Origin: Mageeibacillus sp. UBA3781
GTDB taxonomy: Bacteria > Bacillota > Clostridia > Saccharofermentanales > Saccharofermentanaceae
Length of the DNA stretch: 15,924 nucleotides
Direction of reading: 5' to 3'
Assembly: GCA_002368805.1 (NCBI GenBank)
Contig: DFFH01000084.1
Span: 1-15,924 of the forward strand
Part shown: piece after piece, positions 1-7,357 of the stretch
Numbering within the stretch: the stretch's first letter is position 1
How the letters are laid out: every line of letters begins with the position of its first letter
Program-made: the position numbers and the translations under genes
The notes under the pieces: model-generated
Told to the model about the DNA's origin: nothing
Seen by the model: the letters and a program-made list of their open reading frames with translations, nothing else
Databases searched by the model: none

Positions 1-272
1 GAGATACCTTCCTGCTTGAGGGAGATTCCCGGAGAGGAAGAAGATGTGAGAACTCTCTCTCCTGTTGCAGCCGCACCATAAACCATGTTGATCGCAGCAA
101 CTTCACTCTCAGCCTGTACAAATGTACCGCCGTGCTTTTCCATCTCGCGAGCCATGTAGTGCATGACTTCGGTCTGAGGTGTGATCGGGTAACCGAAATA
201 ATGACGGCATCCTGCGCGGATCGCCGCTTCTGCGATTACCTCATTACCTTTCATCAATACTCTTTTTGCCAT
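1..272 (-). CDS. vorB: 2-oxoacid:ferredoxin oxidoreductase alpha subunit, VorB/KorA type (5' part, runs off the window)
   Basis: The first 90 residues are present and the gene continues past the left edge. The sequence begins MAKRVLMKGNEVIAEAAIRA and contains GYPITPQTE (about residues 27-35), then a stretch with AESEVAAINMVYGAA and SSSSPGISL. These are typical of the pyrimidine-binding alpha subunit of thiamine-diphosphate 2-oxoacid:ferredoxin oxidoreductases, which oxidatively decarboxylate branched-chain 2-oxoacids or 2-oxoglutarate to acyl-CoA and reduce ferredoxin in the cytoplasm. The ATG at 270-272 follows a GGTGGAG ribosome binding site and lies 9 bases after the stop of the small ferredoxin gene, so the two are co-transcribed. 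The family normally exceeds 350 residues; beta and gamma subunits probably follow outside the window. Whether the substrate is 2-oxoisovalerate (Vor) or 2-oxoglutarate (Kor) cannot be settled from this fragment. Confidence 0.88.
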   Translation of the reverse strand, partial: MAKRVLMKGNEVIAEAAIRAGCRHYFGYPITPQTEVMHYMAREMEKHGGTFVQAESEVAAINMVYGAAATGERVLTSSSSPGISLKQEGI

Positions 273-281
273 GTCTCCACC

Positions 282-488
282 TTACCTTTCTACCGTGATC
301 ACAGAATCCGGGCACTGGGTCGCGCAGAAAGCGCAGCCGACGCACTGGGAAAGATCGGTACAGGAAGCAGGATGATAGCCTTTACTGTTCAGACGCTCTT
401 TGTCGAGCACGAGGATCTTCTTCGGGCAAGCATATACACACAAGCCACAGCCCTTACACAGATCTTCTTGAAAAGATACTTTAGCCAT
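282..488 (-). CDS. 2x[4Fe-4S] ferredoxin-type delta subunit of the 2-oxoacid oxidoreductase
   Basis: This is a 68-residue protein with two clostridial-type iron-sulfur motifs: C11-C14-C17-C21P and C49-C52-C55-C59P. Each has CxxCxxCxxxCP spacing, so it should bind two [4Fe-4S] clusters. It sits directly before the alpha subunit, as the delta subunit does in four-subunit 2-oxoacid:ferredoxin oxidoreductases, where it passes electrons from the TPP site to free ferredoxin. The open frame extends upstream to 596. The ATG at 486-488 was chosen because AGGAGGAAT lies just before it and a near-consensus promoter (522-550) falls inside the would-be extension, so a longer product would not be transcribed. 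Known family role, inferred for this copy; it could also act as a stand-alone ferredoxin. Confidence 0.9.
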   Translation of the reverse strand: MAKVSFQEDLCKGCGLCVYACPKKILVLDKERLNSKGYHPASCTDLSQCVGCAFCATQCPDSVITVER

Positions 489-521
489 ATATTCCTCCTG
501 ATATTTTATTGCGTAATATGC

Positions 522-550
522 ATTATAGCCTTGCCCCCCATATAAATCAA
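522..550 (-). promoter_or_regulatory. Promoter of the ferredoxin-vorB operon
   Basis: On the minus strand TTGATT (545-550) and TATAAT (522-527) are separated by 17 bases. The spacer contains a run of six G. The predicted start is near 515, giving a leader of about 27 bases with a strong ribosome binding site. This also supports the short start of the ferredoxin gene. Confidence 0.8.
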
Positions 551-651
551 CATGGCAAAAGGCTAGGAAACTGAACGTTTTCAACTCATTCAGCATACAG
601 AATGACGAAGCGGTTCAAAATTTCCAAAATACAACAATATTATCAAATAAC

Positions 652-683
652 AAAAAAGATCCTCCCGCGAGGAGAGGATCTTT
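652..683 (-). terminator. Rho-independent terminator after mscL
   Basis: A 10-bp stem is formed by 655-664 and 674-683 (AAAGATCCTC on the plus strand with its complement), with a 9-base loop. On the minus strand it runs into TTTTTTG. It lies 23 bases after the mscL stop codon and ends the yhbD-arsR-mscL block before the ferredoxin promoter. Confidence 0.9.
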
Positions 684-705
684 CTGATTTCAGATCATAA
701 GAAGA

Positions 706-1170
706 TTATTTTGCGTCAGCAAGCTTCTCAGCAACTTCTTCTGCCTTATCGGAATTCTTAAGGAGATCACGGATCTCAGTAAGAAGAGCGATATCTGCAG
801 GTGTCTCTTCTTCTTTCTTCTCTTCTTCCTGCTTCTTTGTAAGCTTATCCTTCGCTTTATTCATAAGGCGGATAACGATGAAGATAACGAAAGCGATAAT
901 GATGAACTGGATGATCGCATTGATCAGGACGCCGTAGCCGATGGCAACTTCGCCTTCCATTTCCAGAGTTTCAGCATTAAGAGTGCCTTCCTTCAAAACA
1001 TACTTCATGTTCGCAAAGTCAACTCCGGATGTCAGCATACCGATGCAAGGCATGATGATGTTATCAACGAGTGCAGTAACGATCTTACCGAAAGCAGCAC
1101 CGATAACTACTGCGGTAGCGAGGTCGATAACATTTCCTCTCATAAGAAAAGCTTTAAAATCTTTCCACAT
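706..1170 (-). CDS. mscL: Large-conductance mechanosensitive channel MscL
   Basis: This 154-residue membrane protein opens under membrane tension and releases solutes during hypo-osmotic shock. The N-terminus MWKDFKAFLMRGNVIDLA is the amphipathic S1 helix plus the start of TM1. TM1 runs through AVVIGAAFGKIVTALVDNII (about residues 20-39), with the small Gly/Ala residues of the pore constriction. A periplasm-side loop covers about 45-75, and TM2 about 80-101 (GVLINAIIQFIIIAFVIFIVIR). The charged KKQEEEKKEEE segment and a C-terminal helix (DIALLTEIRDLLKN) match the family's cytoplasmic bundle. Length is normal to slightly long. The ribosome binding site is GGAGGG. It has its own promoter directly behind the ArsR-type gene, with an inverted repeat in the spacer, so regulation by a neighbour-encoded repressor is possible but unproven. 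Confidence 0.97.
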   Translation of the reverse strand: MWKDFKAFLMRGNVIDLATAVVIGAAFGKIVTALVDNIIMPCIGMLTSGVDFANMKYVLKEGTLNAETLEMEGEVAIGYGVLINAIIQFIIIAFVIFIVIRLMNKAKDKLTKKQEEEKKEEETPADIALLTEIRDLLKNSDKAEEVAEKLADAK

Positions 1171-1205
1171 AAAACAACCCTCCGTTTGTTTTTTTACTTT
1201 ATTAC

Positions 1206-1234
1206 ACTATATTCCATTCGGAATAATTTGTGAA
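1206..1234 (-). promoter_or_regulatory. mscL promoter with an inverted repeat in the spacer
   Basis: On the minus strand the -35 box is TTCACA (1229-1234) and the -10 box is TATAGT (1206-1211), 17 bases apart, each 5 of 6 to consensus. Between them lies the inverted repeat TATTCC-N4-GGAATA (1210-1225), overlapping the -10 box by two bases. The -35 box abuts the stop codon of the ArsR-type gene. A repressor bound here would block RNA polymerase; the protein is not known. Confidence 0.7.
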
Positions 1235-1603
1235 CTATTTTTTCTTGTCTTTCTTTTTCTTTTTCTTATCTTTTTTATCTTTCTTCTCTTTTTCTTCCTT
1301 CTCGTCTTTCTCTATCTTTTCTCCCTTTTCGTTCTTCGGAGAAACGAGATTCTGAAGAGTTGAGATCATTGAAAGAATACTGGTTTCATTAATGTTGTAG
1401 AAGCACTCACGCCCGATCTTCCTGACCGATACAAGTTCCTCCGAGACAAGAAGCTGCATATGGTGCGAAAGCGTCGGCTGAGATATCTTAAGATGCTCAA
1501 GAATATCCTTGGCGCGGAGCTTTTTCCCTTCTGATAATATCGAAAGGATCTGCATACGGGTGGAATCACTTAATACTTCGAAGCATGAGTTGACGTTTTC
1601 CAC
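1235..1603 (-). CDS. ArsR-family winged-helix regulator with a lysine-rich C-terminal tail
   Basis: The protein has 122 residues. Residues 1-87 form an ArsR/SmtB-type winged helix: FEVLSDSTRMQILSILSEG (start of the fold), a recognition helix SQPTLSHHMQLLVSEELV (about 41-58) and a wing VRKIGRECFYNI. The metal-binding ELCVCDL motif of ArsR/SmtB sensors is absent; only C7 and C67 are present, so the inducer is unknown. Residues 90-122 are nearly all Lys, Glu and Asp (19 Lys of 33), which is unusual for the family and might aid nonspecific DNA binding. The start is GTG (1601-1603), with GGAGG six bases upstream; no nearby ATG has a comparable site. It begins 14 bases after the yhbD-like stop codon, so the two are co-transcribed, and it precedes mscL. 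Confidence 0.85.
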   Translation of the reverse strand: MENVNSCFEVLSDSTRMQILSILSEGKKLRAKDILEHLKISQPTLSHHMQLLVSEELVSVRKIGRECFYNINETSILSMISTLQNLVSPKNEKGEKIEKDEKEEKEKKDKKDKKKKKKDKKK

Positions 1604-1617
1604 AGCTTACCTCCAGG

Positions 1618-2250
1618 TTATGCAATCAGTTGTCCTTTAAGTGCTTCTTCAAAATCAGACAGATTGGCGCAAGCCACGACTTCAGTATTATCCTCAAGAA
1701 GGATATCCTCATCTTCCTTTACAAGAAGTGTCATCGGAACACCGAGTTTACGCAGCAGCAACAGCTGATACTCCTTACTCGGCTGACTTGCAAGATACTT
1801 GCTGAGCATACGGAGGATCTGCTTTGCATCTTCCAGATAGATTCCGGAAAGGCGCATCAGATGATCGATCACATATACACCGAAGACATCATCAAACTTC
1901 ATGTTTTTCTTGTCCGGGAAGCAGGACGTAAATACTGTCATAGAGATCTTAGACACCAGATTCAGTTTTACAAAATCCTCTACCGGGATCAGGAAGCTCT
2001 TTACATTCGGAGAGAAGATCTCCTGGAGCTGTTCTACCGTGAGCTCGCCTTTTAGATCCTGGATACGCTCGATGCGGGCAAGTACCCGGTCTCTGGGAAG
2101 AAACGTCTCCTGTCCGGTTTTTGTTGCCTTATGAATAAACCAGCTCTCCGGGATAAGATTCATTCTTTTCCAGCGGTACAGTGTACCGTAGGAAATGCGG
2201 GCCACACGAAGGAGCTGCTTTTTGGAAATCAATTCTTCATTCTCAAACAT
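1618..2250 (-). CDS. yhbD: YhbD-family protein (DUF4004) with MerR-like N-terminal helix-turn-helix
   Basis: The protein has 210 residues. The N-terminus (LISKKQLLRVARISYGTLYRWKR and NLIPESWF, about residues 7-39) resembles MerR-type DNA-binding domains and is characteristic of the YhbD family of Bacillota. TGQETFLPRDRVLARIERIQDLK (about 46-68) matches the conserved continuation. The remainder is mostly helical with no recognised catalytic motif. The ATG at 2248-2250 has GAGGTG eight bases upstream. It is followed closely by the ArsR-type gene, giving a two-regulator pair ahead of mscL. A stable hairpin (2272-2307) lies directly before the ribosome binding site. The biological role of YhbD proteins is not established. 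A DNA-binding role is inferred from the N-terminus only. Confidence 0.82.
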   Translation of the reverse strand: MFENEELISKKQLLRVARISYGTLYRWKRMNLIPESWFIHKATKTGQETFLPRDRVLARIERIQDLKGELTVEQLQEIFSPNVKSFLIPVEDFVKLNLVSKISMTVFTSCFPDKKNMKFDDVFGVYVIDHLMRLSGIYLEDAKQILRMLSKYLASQPSKEYQLLLLRKLGVPMTLLVKEDEDILLEDNTEVVACANLSDFEEALKGQLIA

Positions 2251-2271
2251 AGCGTTTCACCTCACAAAAGA

Positions 2272-2307
2272 ATAGCTGCGGATGCTATCATAATCATCCA
2301 CAGCTAT
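2272..2307 (-). terminator. Stable hairpin before yhbD: terminator of the zinc-ribbon gene, or leader attenuator/operator
   Basis: A 13-bp stem (2272-2284 with 2295-2307, one U-G pair in minus-strand RNA) encloses a 10-base loop and is followed by TTCTTTTG, a weak U-tract. It ends only about 10 bases before the yhbD ribosome binding site. It is 90 bases past the end of the zinc-ribbon gene, so it may terminate that transcript. A weak candidate yhbD promoter (TTGAGA at 2370-2375, TGCTAT at 2347-2352, 17-base spacer) would put the hairpin inside the leader. Confidence 0.55.
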
Positions 2308-2398
2308 CATTTTAGTGAAACAATGTTACAACTTCTAAACAGGCAGATAGCATTTGCAATTCCTTTTTATCTCAAAGGAAGAGCAGTTTCCTTCCCTA

Positions 2399-3220
2399 TT
2401 ATGCGATGAACGGGAAGATCTTATCGAGTTCATCGATCACATCATATGCAGAACCGTTGATTACCGCATCAAAGAGATCCGGTGCCAGGAAGTGGCAAAC
2501 GACAACAAGCGAAAGAGCGATGATAATAAGAAGAATATGCCAGATAAGAGCAGCCTTGGCGAAGTTCTTACGGCTCTGGCACTTCTTGCCGGAAGCGGCA
2601 AAGATGATCGCGAAGATCATACCGATGACCGGAATGGCAAAAAGGAGACTGAGCCAGAAAGCGGAACCTGTCTTCAGGATCTTCTGTTCTCCGGCGGAAG
2701 TAGTCTCTTTGAAAGACTTCGATGTGTCATTGGCGGAAACAACAGGTGCCGGAACAGTCTCCGGTGTCAGAGCGATCGGAGAAGGAGCAAGCACGGGAGC
2801 TGCTGCAGGTGCCGAAGGAGCGACAGGAGCCGTATTTACAGGCGCTTCAAACATATTCGGTGTCTGGACAGCCGGAGCTGCTTCAGGCACAACCGGTGCG
2901 GTCTGCGGATATTCGGGCAGGACCTCCTCGATCGGAGCTACTACAGGAGTATCGGAAGGAATTTCAGATGCAACAGGAACATCCTCAGCGACCTGCTTCG
3001 GCATCGCAATCGGGGCACCCGGATCAAACGATGCACTTGGCATATCTTCCGTAGGAACTTCCTGAACTTCCGGAACGGCTTCAACGACCGGCGAGATCTC
3101 TTCTTTTACCTCAGGCACTGCTTCTACTACACTTTCAACCGGAGCAATAAGCGGTGTTCCGCAAGCAGAACAGAATTTTACTCCATCCGGAAACTCAGAC
3201 TGACAATTAGGACAAATCAT
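2399..3220 (-). CDS. Zinc-ribbon membrane protein with Pro/Ala/Val-rich linker
   Basis: The protein has 273 residues. An N-terminal zinc ribbon has C3-C6 and C17-C20 (CPNC and CSAC). Residues 25-170 form a low-complexity linker rich in Pro, Ala, Val and Glu, with VVEAVPEV occurring twice (31-38, 45-52). Two transmembrane helices follow (about 187-210 and 221-246), then a short acidic C-terminus. Proteins of this plan are common in Clostridia as zinc-ribbon domain-containing proteins of unknown role; the ribbon is probably cytoplasmic and the tail membrane-anchored. The open frame reaches 3277, but the ATG at 3218-3220 has AGGAGG eight bases upstream, and the predicted transcript start (about 3283) leaves almost no leader for the longer form. 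It has its own promoter. Confidence 0.75.
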   Translation of the reverse strand: MICPNCQSEFPDGVKFCSACGTPLIAPVESVVEAVPEVKEEISPVVEAVPEVQEVPTEDMPSASFDPGAPIAMPKQVAEDVPVASEIPSDTPVVAPIEEVLPEYPQTAPVVPEAAPAVQTPNMFEAPVNTAPVAPSAPAAAPVLAPSPIALTPETVPAPVVSANDTSKSFKETTSAGEQKILKTGSAFWLSLLFAIPVIGMIFAIIFAASGKKCQSRKNFAKAALIWHILLIIIALSLVVVCHFLAPDLFDAVINGSAYDVIDELDKIFPFIA

Positions 3221-3289
3221 ATTTGAAACCCTCCTGATCAAAACTACAAATATGCAAGCACATCCTGTGCCACGCATAAAACCAAACGT

Positions 3290-3298
3290 ATTATATCA
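3290..3298 (-). promoter_or_regulatory. Extended -10 promoter of the zinc-ribbon gene
   Basis: TATAAT (3290-3295) is preceded by TG one base upstream (TGATATAAT), an extended -10 element. No good -35 box is visible at 16-18 bases. The leader would be about 63 bases. The same 11-base CATGATATAAT stands before the DUF1292 gene at 8164-8174. Confidence 0.65.
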
Positions 3299-3341
3299 TG
3301 TTTTCTTTCTATTTGTTTAGAAAAAATGGATAACTATCACG

Positions 3342-6300
3342 TTACACCGTGATCACAGCTACACAGAACTGTCCCGGCTGAAGTGTATACCTTCTCTCAT
3401 TCCCGCTTAAGAAGTTCTTCGTCGATGCGAGTGCTATCTCTTTTCCCTCTTCCGAGTAACGCTTCACCGAGATATTCTTGGCCGATGCATGCGATTCGAT
3501 AAGGAACTGCTGCTGTTCTTTTGTAGGATTCGTAATGATGAGATAGATATATCCATCCGACTCATATGCAAAAGAATGAAGCCCGATCGAGTAATTCTCG
3601 TCTTTCTTATGCGAGAGCGGAACCGTCCAGGACGTATCGATACGCTGTCCCTTCGTCGCATTCGTGAGGACTCCGACCAGGCGCATCATCGTCTCCATAT
3701 TTCCCGATTTGATCTTCCTGTTCGCCATAGAGTCGTTATCCTTCGCGAAGAGATAGTCTCCGTCCGCATCTCCGCCCATCCGGCTGATCGGAAGATCTAC
3801 CGCTATCATCGATGTATGGTCACCCAGGTCCTCCAAGAGAAGTTCCACCATCTCTGCCGCAGATAGCGATGTCTCATCGAAAACGATCTGGTTTTCCGAG
3901 ACACGGCTGGAAACGATAGAAAAGGAAAGATCTCCGATCCATTCTCCTACCGTATCCTGCATATACGAAGCATTACGCGGGATAGCATCCACATAGTCCG
4001 TGTAGGCACTGCTGATCAAGGTACTCATATCCTTTACAGATGCATCAGAGTATCTGTTTTCACTATTATTTCCGATATACAGGGACGATACATGATAGTC
4101 GGCGGAGGACATCATCGTACCGCTTTCATACTTCATTCCGTCCACAAAGAATATCCTATCTTTCAGATCCGAATAATATTTGGAGTTTATGATAAGCGAG
4201 ATCATATAATCCACATATGCTTTTCTCTGCAGATCTGTCTCAAACAGTTCATCCTGATCCGAAAACTCCACCACGATTTTTTCAAACTGCTTATGCCACG
4301 GCACAGCCGTACCATTATCCACACGGATCTTTCCGTATGAATCCGTGATACCTCCGCTTAAGTATCCGAGAAGCACCTCCATCTCTTCCGCACTAAAGGA
4401 GGAATCGATAACCAGCCAAGGCTTTGCACTGACCTGTTTTGCAAGGCGGAGAGTAGATTCCAGAGAGATAACTCCCGCATCCGTCACTGTACCATCTTTA
4501 GCTACAGTGATATGTTCATTGCCGTTCATAGGAAGATTAGACGAGATCTTTCTCCCGATGCGGCCAAGTCCCAGGTTCTGAAGACGCAGGAACTCAGGAT
4601 GCGTATCGGAGATAATATTCACAACATCCGGCTTGATGCTCTGTGTCGAGTAAGAATCTCTCTCGAGGCGTACCGCATCCATATACATATCACCGCTTCC
4701 GTAAAAGCCGATATTCAGACGGATCTCCATATCTTCAGAAGAGATCTTCTCCGACGGCCATGCGAAGGTGAAAGAATACTCTTTCCAGTTACCGCTGACA
4801 TCTGTAAATGTCGTTCCGATAGGCTCTGACAATCCGGAGATCCATACCATGACCTCTTCTTTCTCGATATTCTTCTGTTTCAGCCACAAGCTCACATGAT
4901 AGAATACTTTTTCCTTTAAAGGACTCACTTCATCTCTGGATATCACCTGAGAAATAAAATGTGCCTCGGAACTGTCTGACTCGGAGGAGGAAACACGAAG
5001 TGATTTTTCACCGGCCATCTTTGGCGCAGACGAAACTATCTGTGTCTTGGTGCCATTTCCAAAAGCATTCCAAACATCCGAACCGGAACCGGAGACTGAA
5101 GGCTTCGGAGAAGAAAGAAGGCACATATCACCATTTTGGATCTCGACCTCACCGATCGAGTGATCTAGTGTCACCTTCGTGAACATCGATGCCGTATAGA
5201 TGGTACCACCTCTGGCTATCAGGATGCTGTCTCCGGAAGAACGGCAGATCGCATCGATCTTATTATCTTTTTCCGCGAAGATCTGATGCCAGTTATCCTC
5301 ACTTCTGGAAAACGCGTAGATAAATCCGTTATCCGTCAGGACCCAGATGTCCCCGCCGGGGAAACAAGCGATCCGTTTCGGCTCGATCGGTGCCGGAAGC
5401 ACTGCATCGTAGCGGCTGAAAGAGAACCGGTCTTTTTCTTCCGAGTATTCGCCAATGGCCACTTCACCGTGCTGCCCGATCAATATGACTTCTTCCTCTG
5501 TATAATCCGAGAGCACCCATCTGTCACCTTCTCTGACACTCAGTTCATCAGAGGACAGCTGACGGAACATGGTACCGTTTACCGTCGTACAGGCATAACC
5601 GTTATCTCCCGCCAGAATAACTCTTTTATCATTTGAAGCCGCTGTAAAAAGATCATTTTCCGTCCCGGAGGAAGGTCTTATGACCTCCGTAGTATCGCAA
5701 ACGATCAACTTTCCGCCGTTTCCACAGGCGATGGCAAGCTTTCCGAGGCTGGCCAGAGCATTGACTTCCAGATCATCTGTCTTGGAAGAAAGCACATCCC
5801 ACGTTTTTCCATTAGTAGACAGGTAGAAAGCGCCTTTCTTCGTAACCGCATAATACCGGGAGTCTTTCAGCGCAATATCCGCGAATAAATCCTCTTCAGG
5901 CGGAATAACCGGAGAAAAAGTTTCAGCATTCAAGTCGGAAACGATCTCTCCGCTCTTGAGGATCAGCATAGTCTCCGAGTCAAAAGAACAGATCTTAGAC
6001 GCGTCCAGTTTTCCCTGCAAACTGCTATCGATCGGGCGCCAGATACCAAGCTGTTCCGTCTGGAAATCGAGAACTCCCGCATGCGCCACCTGTTTCAGCT
6101 GACCTTCCTCGTCGTAAGAAAGGATGCGGATCTCACCGTCCTTAAATGAGCCGGAAGGCATGGTACCCTCATCTGCTCTGTTATGCAGGAATACGGAATC
6201 TCCTTTTGCTTCTGCAACGCTGTACACCTCTTCCGAGTAATTATTCTCAAAGGATGGATCCCATACAAGATTTACTGAAGGAAGATAGGATAGATTGACC

Positions 6301-6503
6301 CCGAGACCGGAAGACGGCACTCCCGACGGATCATTCTGTGCGGTAACTCTAGGGTATTCCGAGGACATCCGGAGGATGCCAAGGCTGACAAACATAAAGG
6401 CTGCGGCCAGAAGGAATACGATAAAGACGGTAATAGCCGTAAGAAACGGGCGTTTATGGACACGGCGGTCGCGCCGGAAGAGTTTTTTAATAAAACTGAT
6501 CAT
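3342..6503 (-). CDS. Large membrane-anchored exported protein: beta-propeller-like region, jelly-roll domain and barrel-like C-terminal part
   Basis: The protein has 1053 residues. A basic N-terminus (KKLFRRDRRVHKR) precedes one transmembrane segment (about 20-44); no signal-peptidase site was recognised, so it probably stays anchored with the rest outside the cell. Residues 90-450 hold repeated beta-strand units, including STNGKTW (229-235), a BNR-like signature, suggesting a propeller. Residues 475-615 resemble a carbohydrate-binding jelly roll, ending YMDAVRLE. Residues 616-950 look alpha/beta and glycoside-hydrolase-like (KPWLVIDSSF, IVVEFSDQDE), and 970-1053 resemble the beta-sandwich that closes GH51-type enzymes. 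No catalytic pair is convincing, so enzyme activity is unproven. The ATG overlaps the stop of the CPBP gene (ATGA, 6500-6503) and follows GGGGAGG. A structural or sensory wall protein is equally possible. Confidence 0.7.
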   Translation of the reverse strand: MISFIKKLFRRDRRVHKRPFLTAITVFIVFLLAAAFMFVSLGILRMSSEYPRVTAQNDPSGVPSSGLGVNLSYLPSVNLVWDPSFENNYSEEVYSVAEAKGDSVFLHNRADEGTMPSGSFKDGEIRILSYDEEGQLKQVAHAGVLDFQTEQLGIWRPIDSSLQGKLDASKICSFDSETMLILKSGEIVSDLNAETFSPVIPPEEDLFADIALKDSRYYAVTKKGAFYLSTNGKTWDVLSSKTDDLEVNALASLGKLAIACGNGGKLIVCDTTEVIRPSSGTENDLFTAASNDKRVILAGDNGYACTTVNGTMFRQLSSDELSVREGDRWVLSDYTEEEVILIGQHGEVAIGEYSEEKDRFSFSRYDAVLPAPIEPKRIACFPGGDIWVLTDNGFIYAFSRSEDNWHQIFAEKDNKIDAICRSSGDSILIARGGTIYTASMFTKVTLDHSIGEVEIQNGDMCLLSSPKPSVSGSGSDVWNAFGNGTKTQIVSSAPKMAGEKSLRVSSSESDSSEAHFISQVISRDEVSPLKEKVFYHVSLWLKQKNIEKEEVMVWISGLSEPIGTTFTDVSGNWKEYSFTFAWPSEKISSEDMEIRLNIGFYGSGDMYMDAVRLERDSYSTQSIKPDVVNIISDTHPEFLRLQNLGLGRIGRKISSNLPMNGNEHITVAKDGTVTDAGVISLESTLRLAKQVSAKPWLVIDSSFSAEEMEVLLGYLSGGITDSYGKIRVDNGTAVPWHKQFEKIVVEFSDQDELFETDLQRKAYVDYMISLIINSKYYSDLKDRIFFVDGMKYESGTMMSSADYHVSSLYIGNNSENRYSDASVKDMSTLISSAYTDYVDAIPRNASYMQDTVGEWIGDLSFSIVSSRVSENQIVFDETSLSAAEMVELLLEDLGDHTSMIAVDLPISRMGGDADGDYLFAKDNDSMANRKIKSGNMETMMRLVGVLTNATKGQRIDTSWTVPLSHKKDENYSIGLHSFAYESDGYIYLIITNPTKEQQQFLIESHASAKNISVKRYSEEGKEIALASTKNFLSGNERRYTLQPGQFCVAVITV

Positions 6504-7357
6504 GCGTGCCTCCCCTGAACCAGCGAACGGTTACCGGCAGGTTCAGTTACTTTATCCGAAGATCTCTTTTTTCTCTTTATTATCAGATAGACACAGATCA
6601 CCGCAAAAGGAACAAGGGCCGCTACCTGAACGATCGTCAGGACGTTTTCGGTCTTTTCCGGTATGGTGAACAGAAGATATATCCCGCTTCCGAAAACATT
6701 AAAGATGATGTGGGAAAGGATCGACATCACGATATTCCCGGTAAGATAGTAAACGGCACCCAGGATCATGCCGGCAAGAAATGCGTAGCCGATCTGGACA
6801 GGCTGTCCGTGCATGATGCCGAAAACCAGAGAACTGCATACGACCGCCAGAACAGGACGGCCAAGTTCCAGCATACCTTCCATGATGATTCCACGGAAAA
6901 GCAGTTCTTCCAGGATCGGGATCAGAAGACAAGTCGCGAATACATTCATATAAATATCAAGATCCGATGCACTTCGGACCTGCATCATATCGTCGTAATC
7001 CTTCAGTGCTTTTTCCACAAAAGAAGCTTTCATGTGCGTCGCAAGATAAAAGTAAATAAAGGCGACACCGAGCATCGCCAGTGCTGAGACTGTTCCGAAA
7101 ACCCAGTCGAGCGGTTTTCCGGCAGAGCACGGCGGGCAGGAAAGCTGAAGTTTCTTTCGGAAATAAAACCAGATAAAAATGGCGATAAGACCGACGACAC
7201 CCTCGATAAGATAGATCGCACCCTCATACTCCAGGTAGTTTTCACCTTTTACGGCAGCAACCGGAAACGCAGAAAGAAAGATGACCGTAAAATAGGCAAA
7301 AACGCATATAACCGGATATAAAACGAACCGGGAAGCGAATCTGCTTCGGTTTCTCAT
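6500..7357 (-). CDS. CPBP-family intramembrane metalloprotease (Abi/CAAX-protease type)
   Basis: The protein has 285 residues with several transmembrane helices (about 11-34, 45-66, 84-106, 136-150, 167-185, 190-225, 242-262). The CPBP motifs are present: EELLFRG (E150, E151, R155), H183 within HGQP, and H216 with N220 in SHIIFN. These form the metal-binding active site in the Rce1-like family. Known members cleave prenylated substrates, process peptides or give bacteriocin immunity; the substrate here is unknown. The ATG overlaps the stop codon of the upstream DUF1292 gene (ATGA, 7354-7357), and its own TGA overlaps the next start, so translation is coupled on both sides. C74 and C77 (CPPC) lie in the loop after the second helix. 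The large ectodomain protein downstream may be its substrate or partner (inference). Confidence 0.88.
   Translation of the reverse strand: MRNRSRFASRFVLYPVICVFAYFTVIFLSAFPVAAVKGENYLEYEGAIYLIEGVVGLIAIFIWFYFRKKLQLSCPPCSAGKPLDWVFGTVSALAMLGVAFIYFYLATHMKASFVEKALKDYDDMMQVRSASDLDIYMNVFATCLLIPILEELLFRGIIMEGMLELGRPVLAVVCSSLVFGIMHGQPVQIGYAFLAGMILGAVYYLTGNIVMSILSHIIFNVFGSGIYLLFTIPEKTENVLTIVQVAALVPFAVICVYLIIKRKKRSSDKVTEPAGNRSLVQGRHA

Noticed and set aside
551..650. CodY-like box upstream of the ferredoxin-vorB promoter
   Set aside because: The best match to the AATTTTCWGAAAATT consensus is only about 9 of 15 in AT-rich DNA, which is expected by chance.
2354..3226. Plus-strand open frames of 290 and 219 residues opposite the zinc-ribbon gene
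   Set aside because: They are shadows of the low-complexity Pro/Ala/Val coding region; the Arg/Ser- and Gly/Ala-rich translations show no domain.
3321..3353. Hairpin ATCACG-N6-CGTGAT over the stop codon of the large surface-protein gene, followed by a T-run
   Set aside because: The stem has only 6 bp and the T-run starts 9 bases after it, too far for a standard terminator. It may still contribute weakly.
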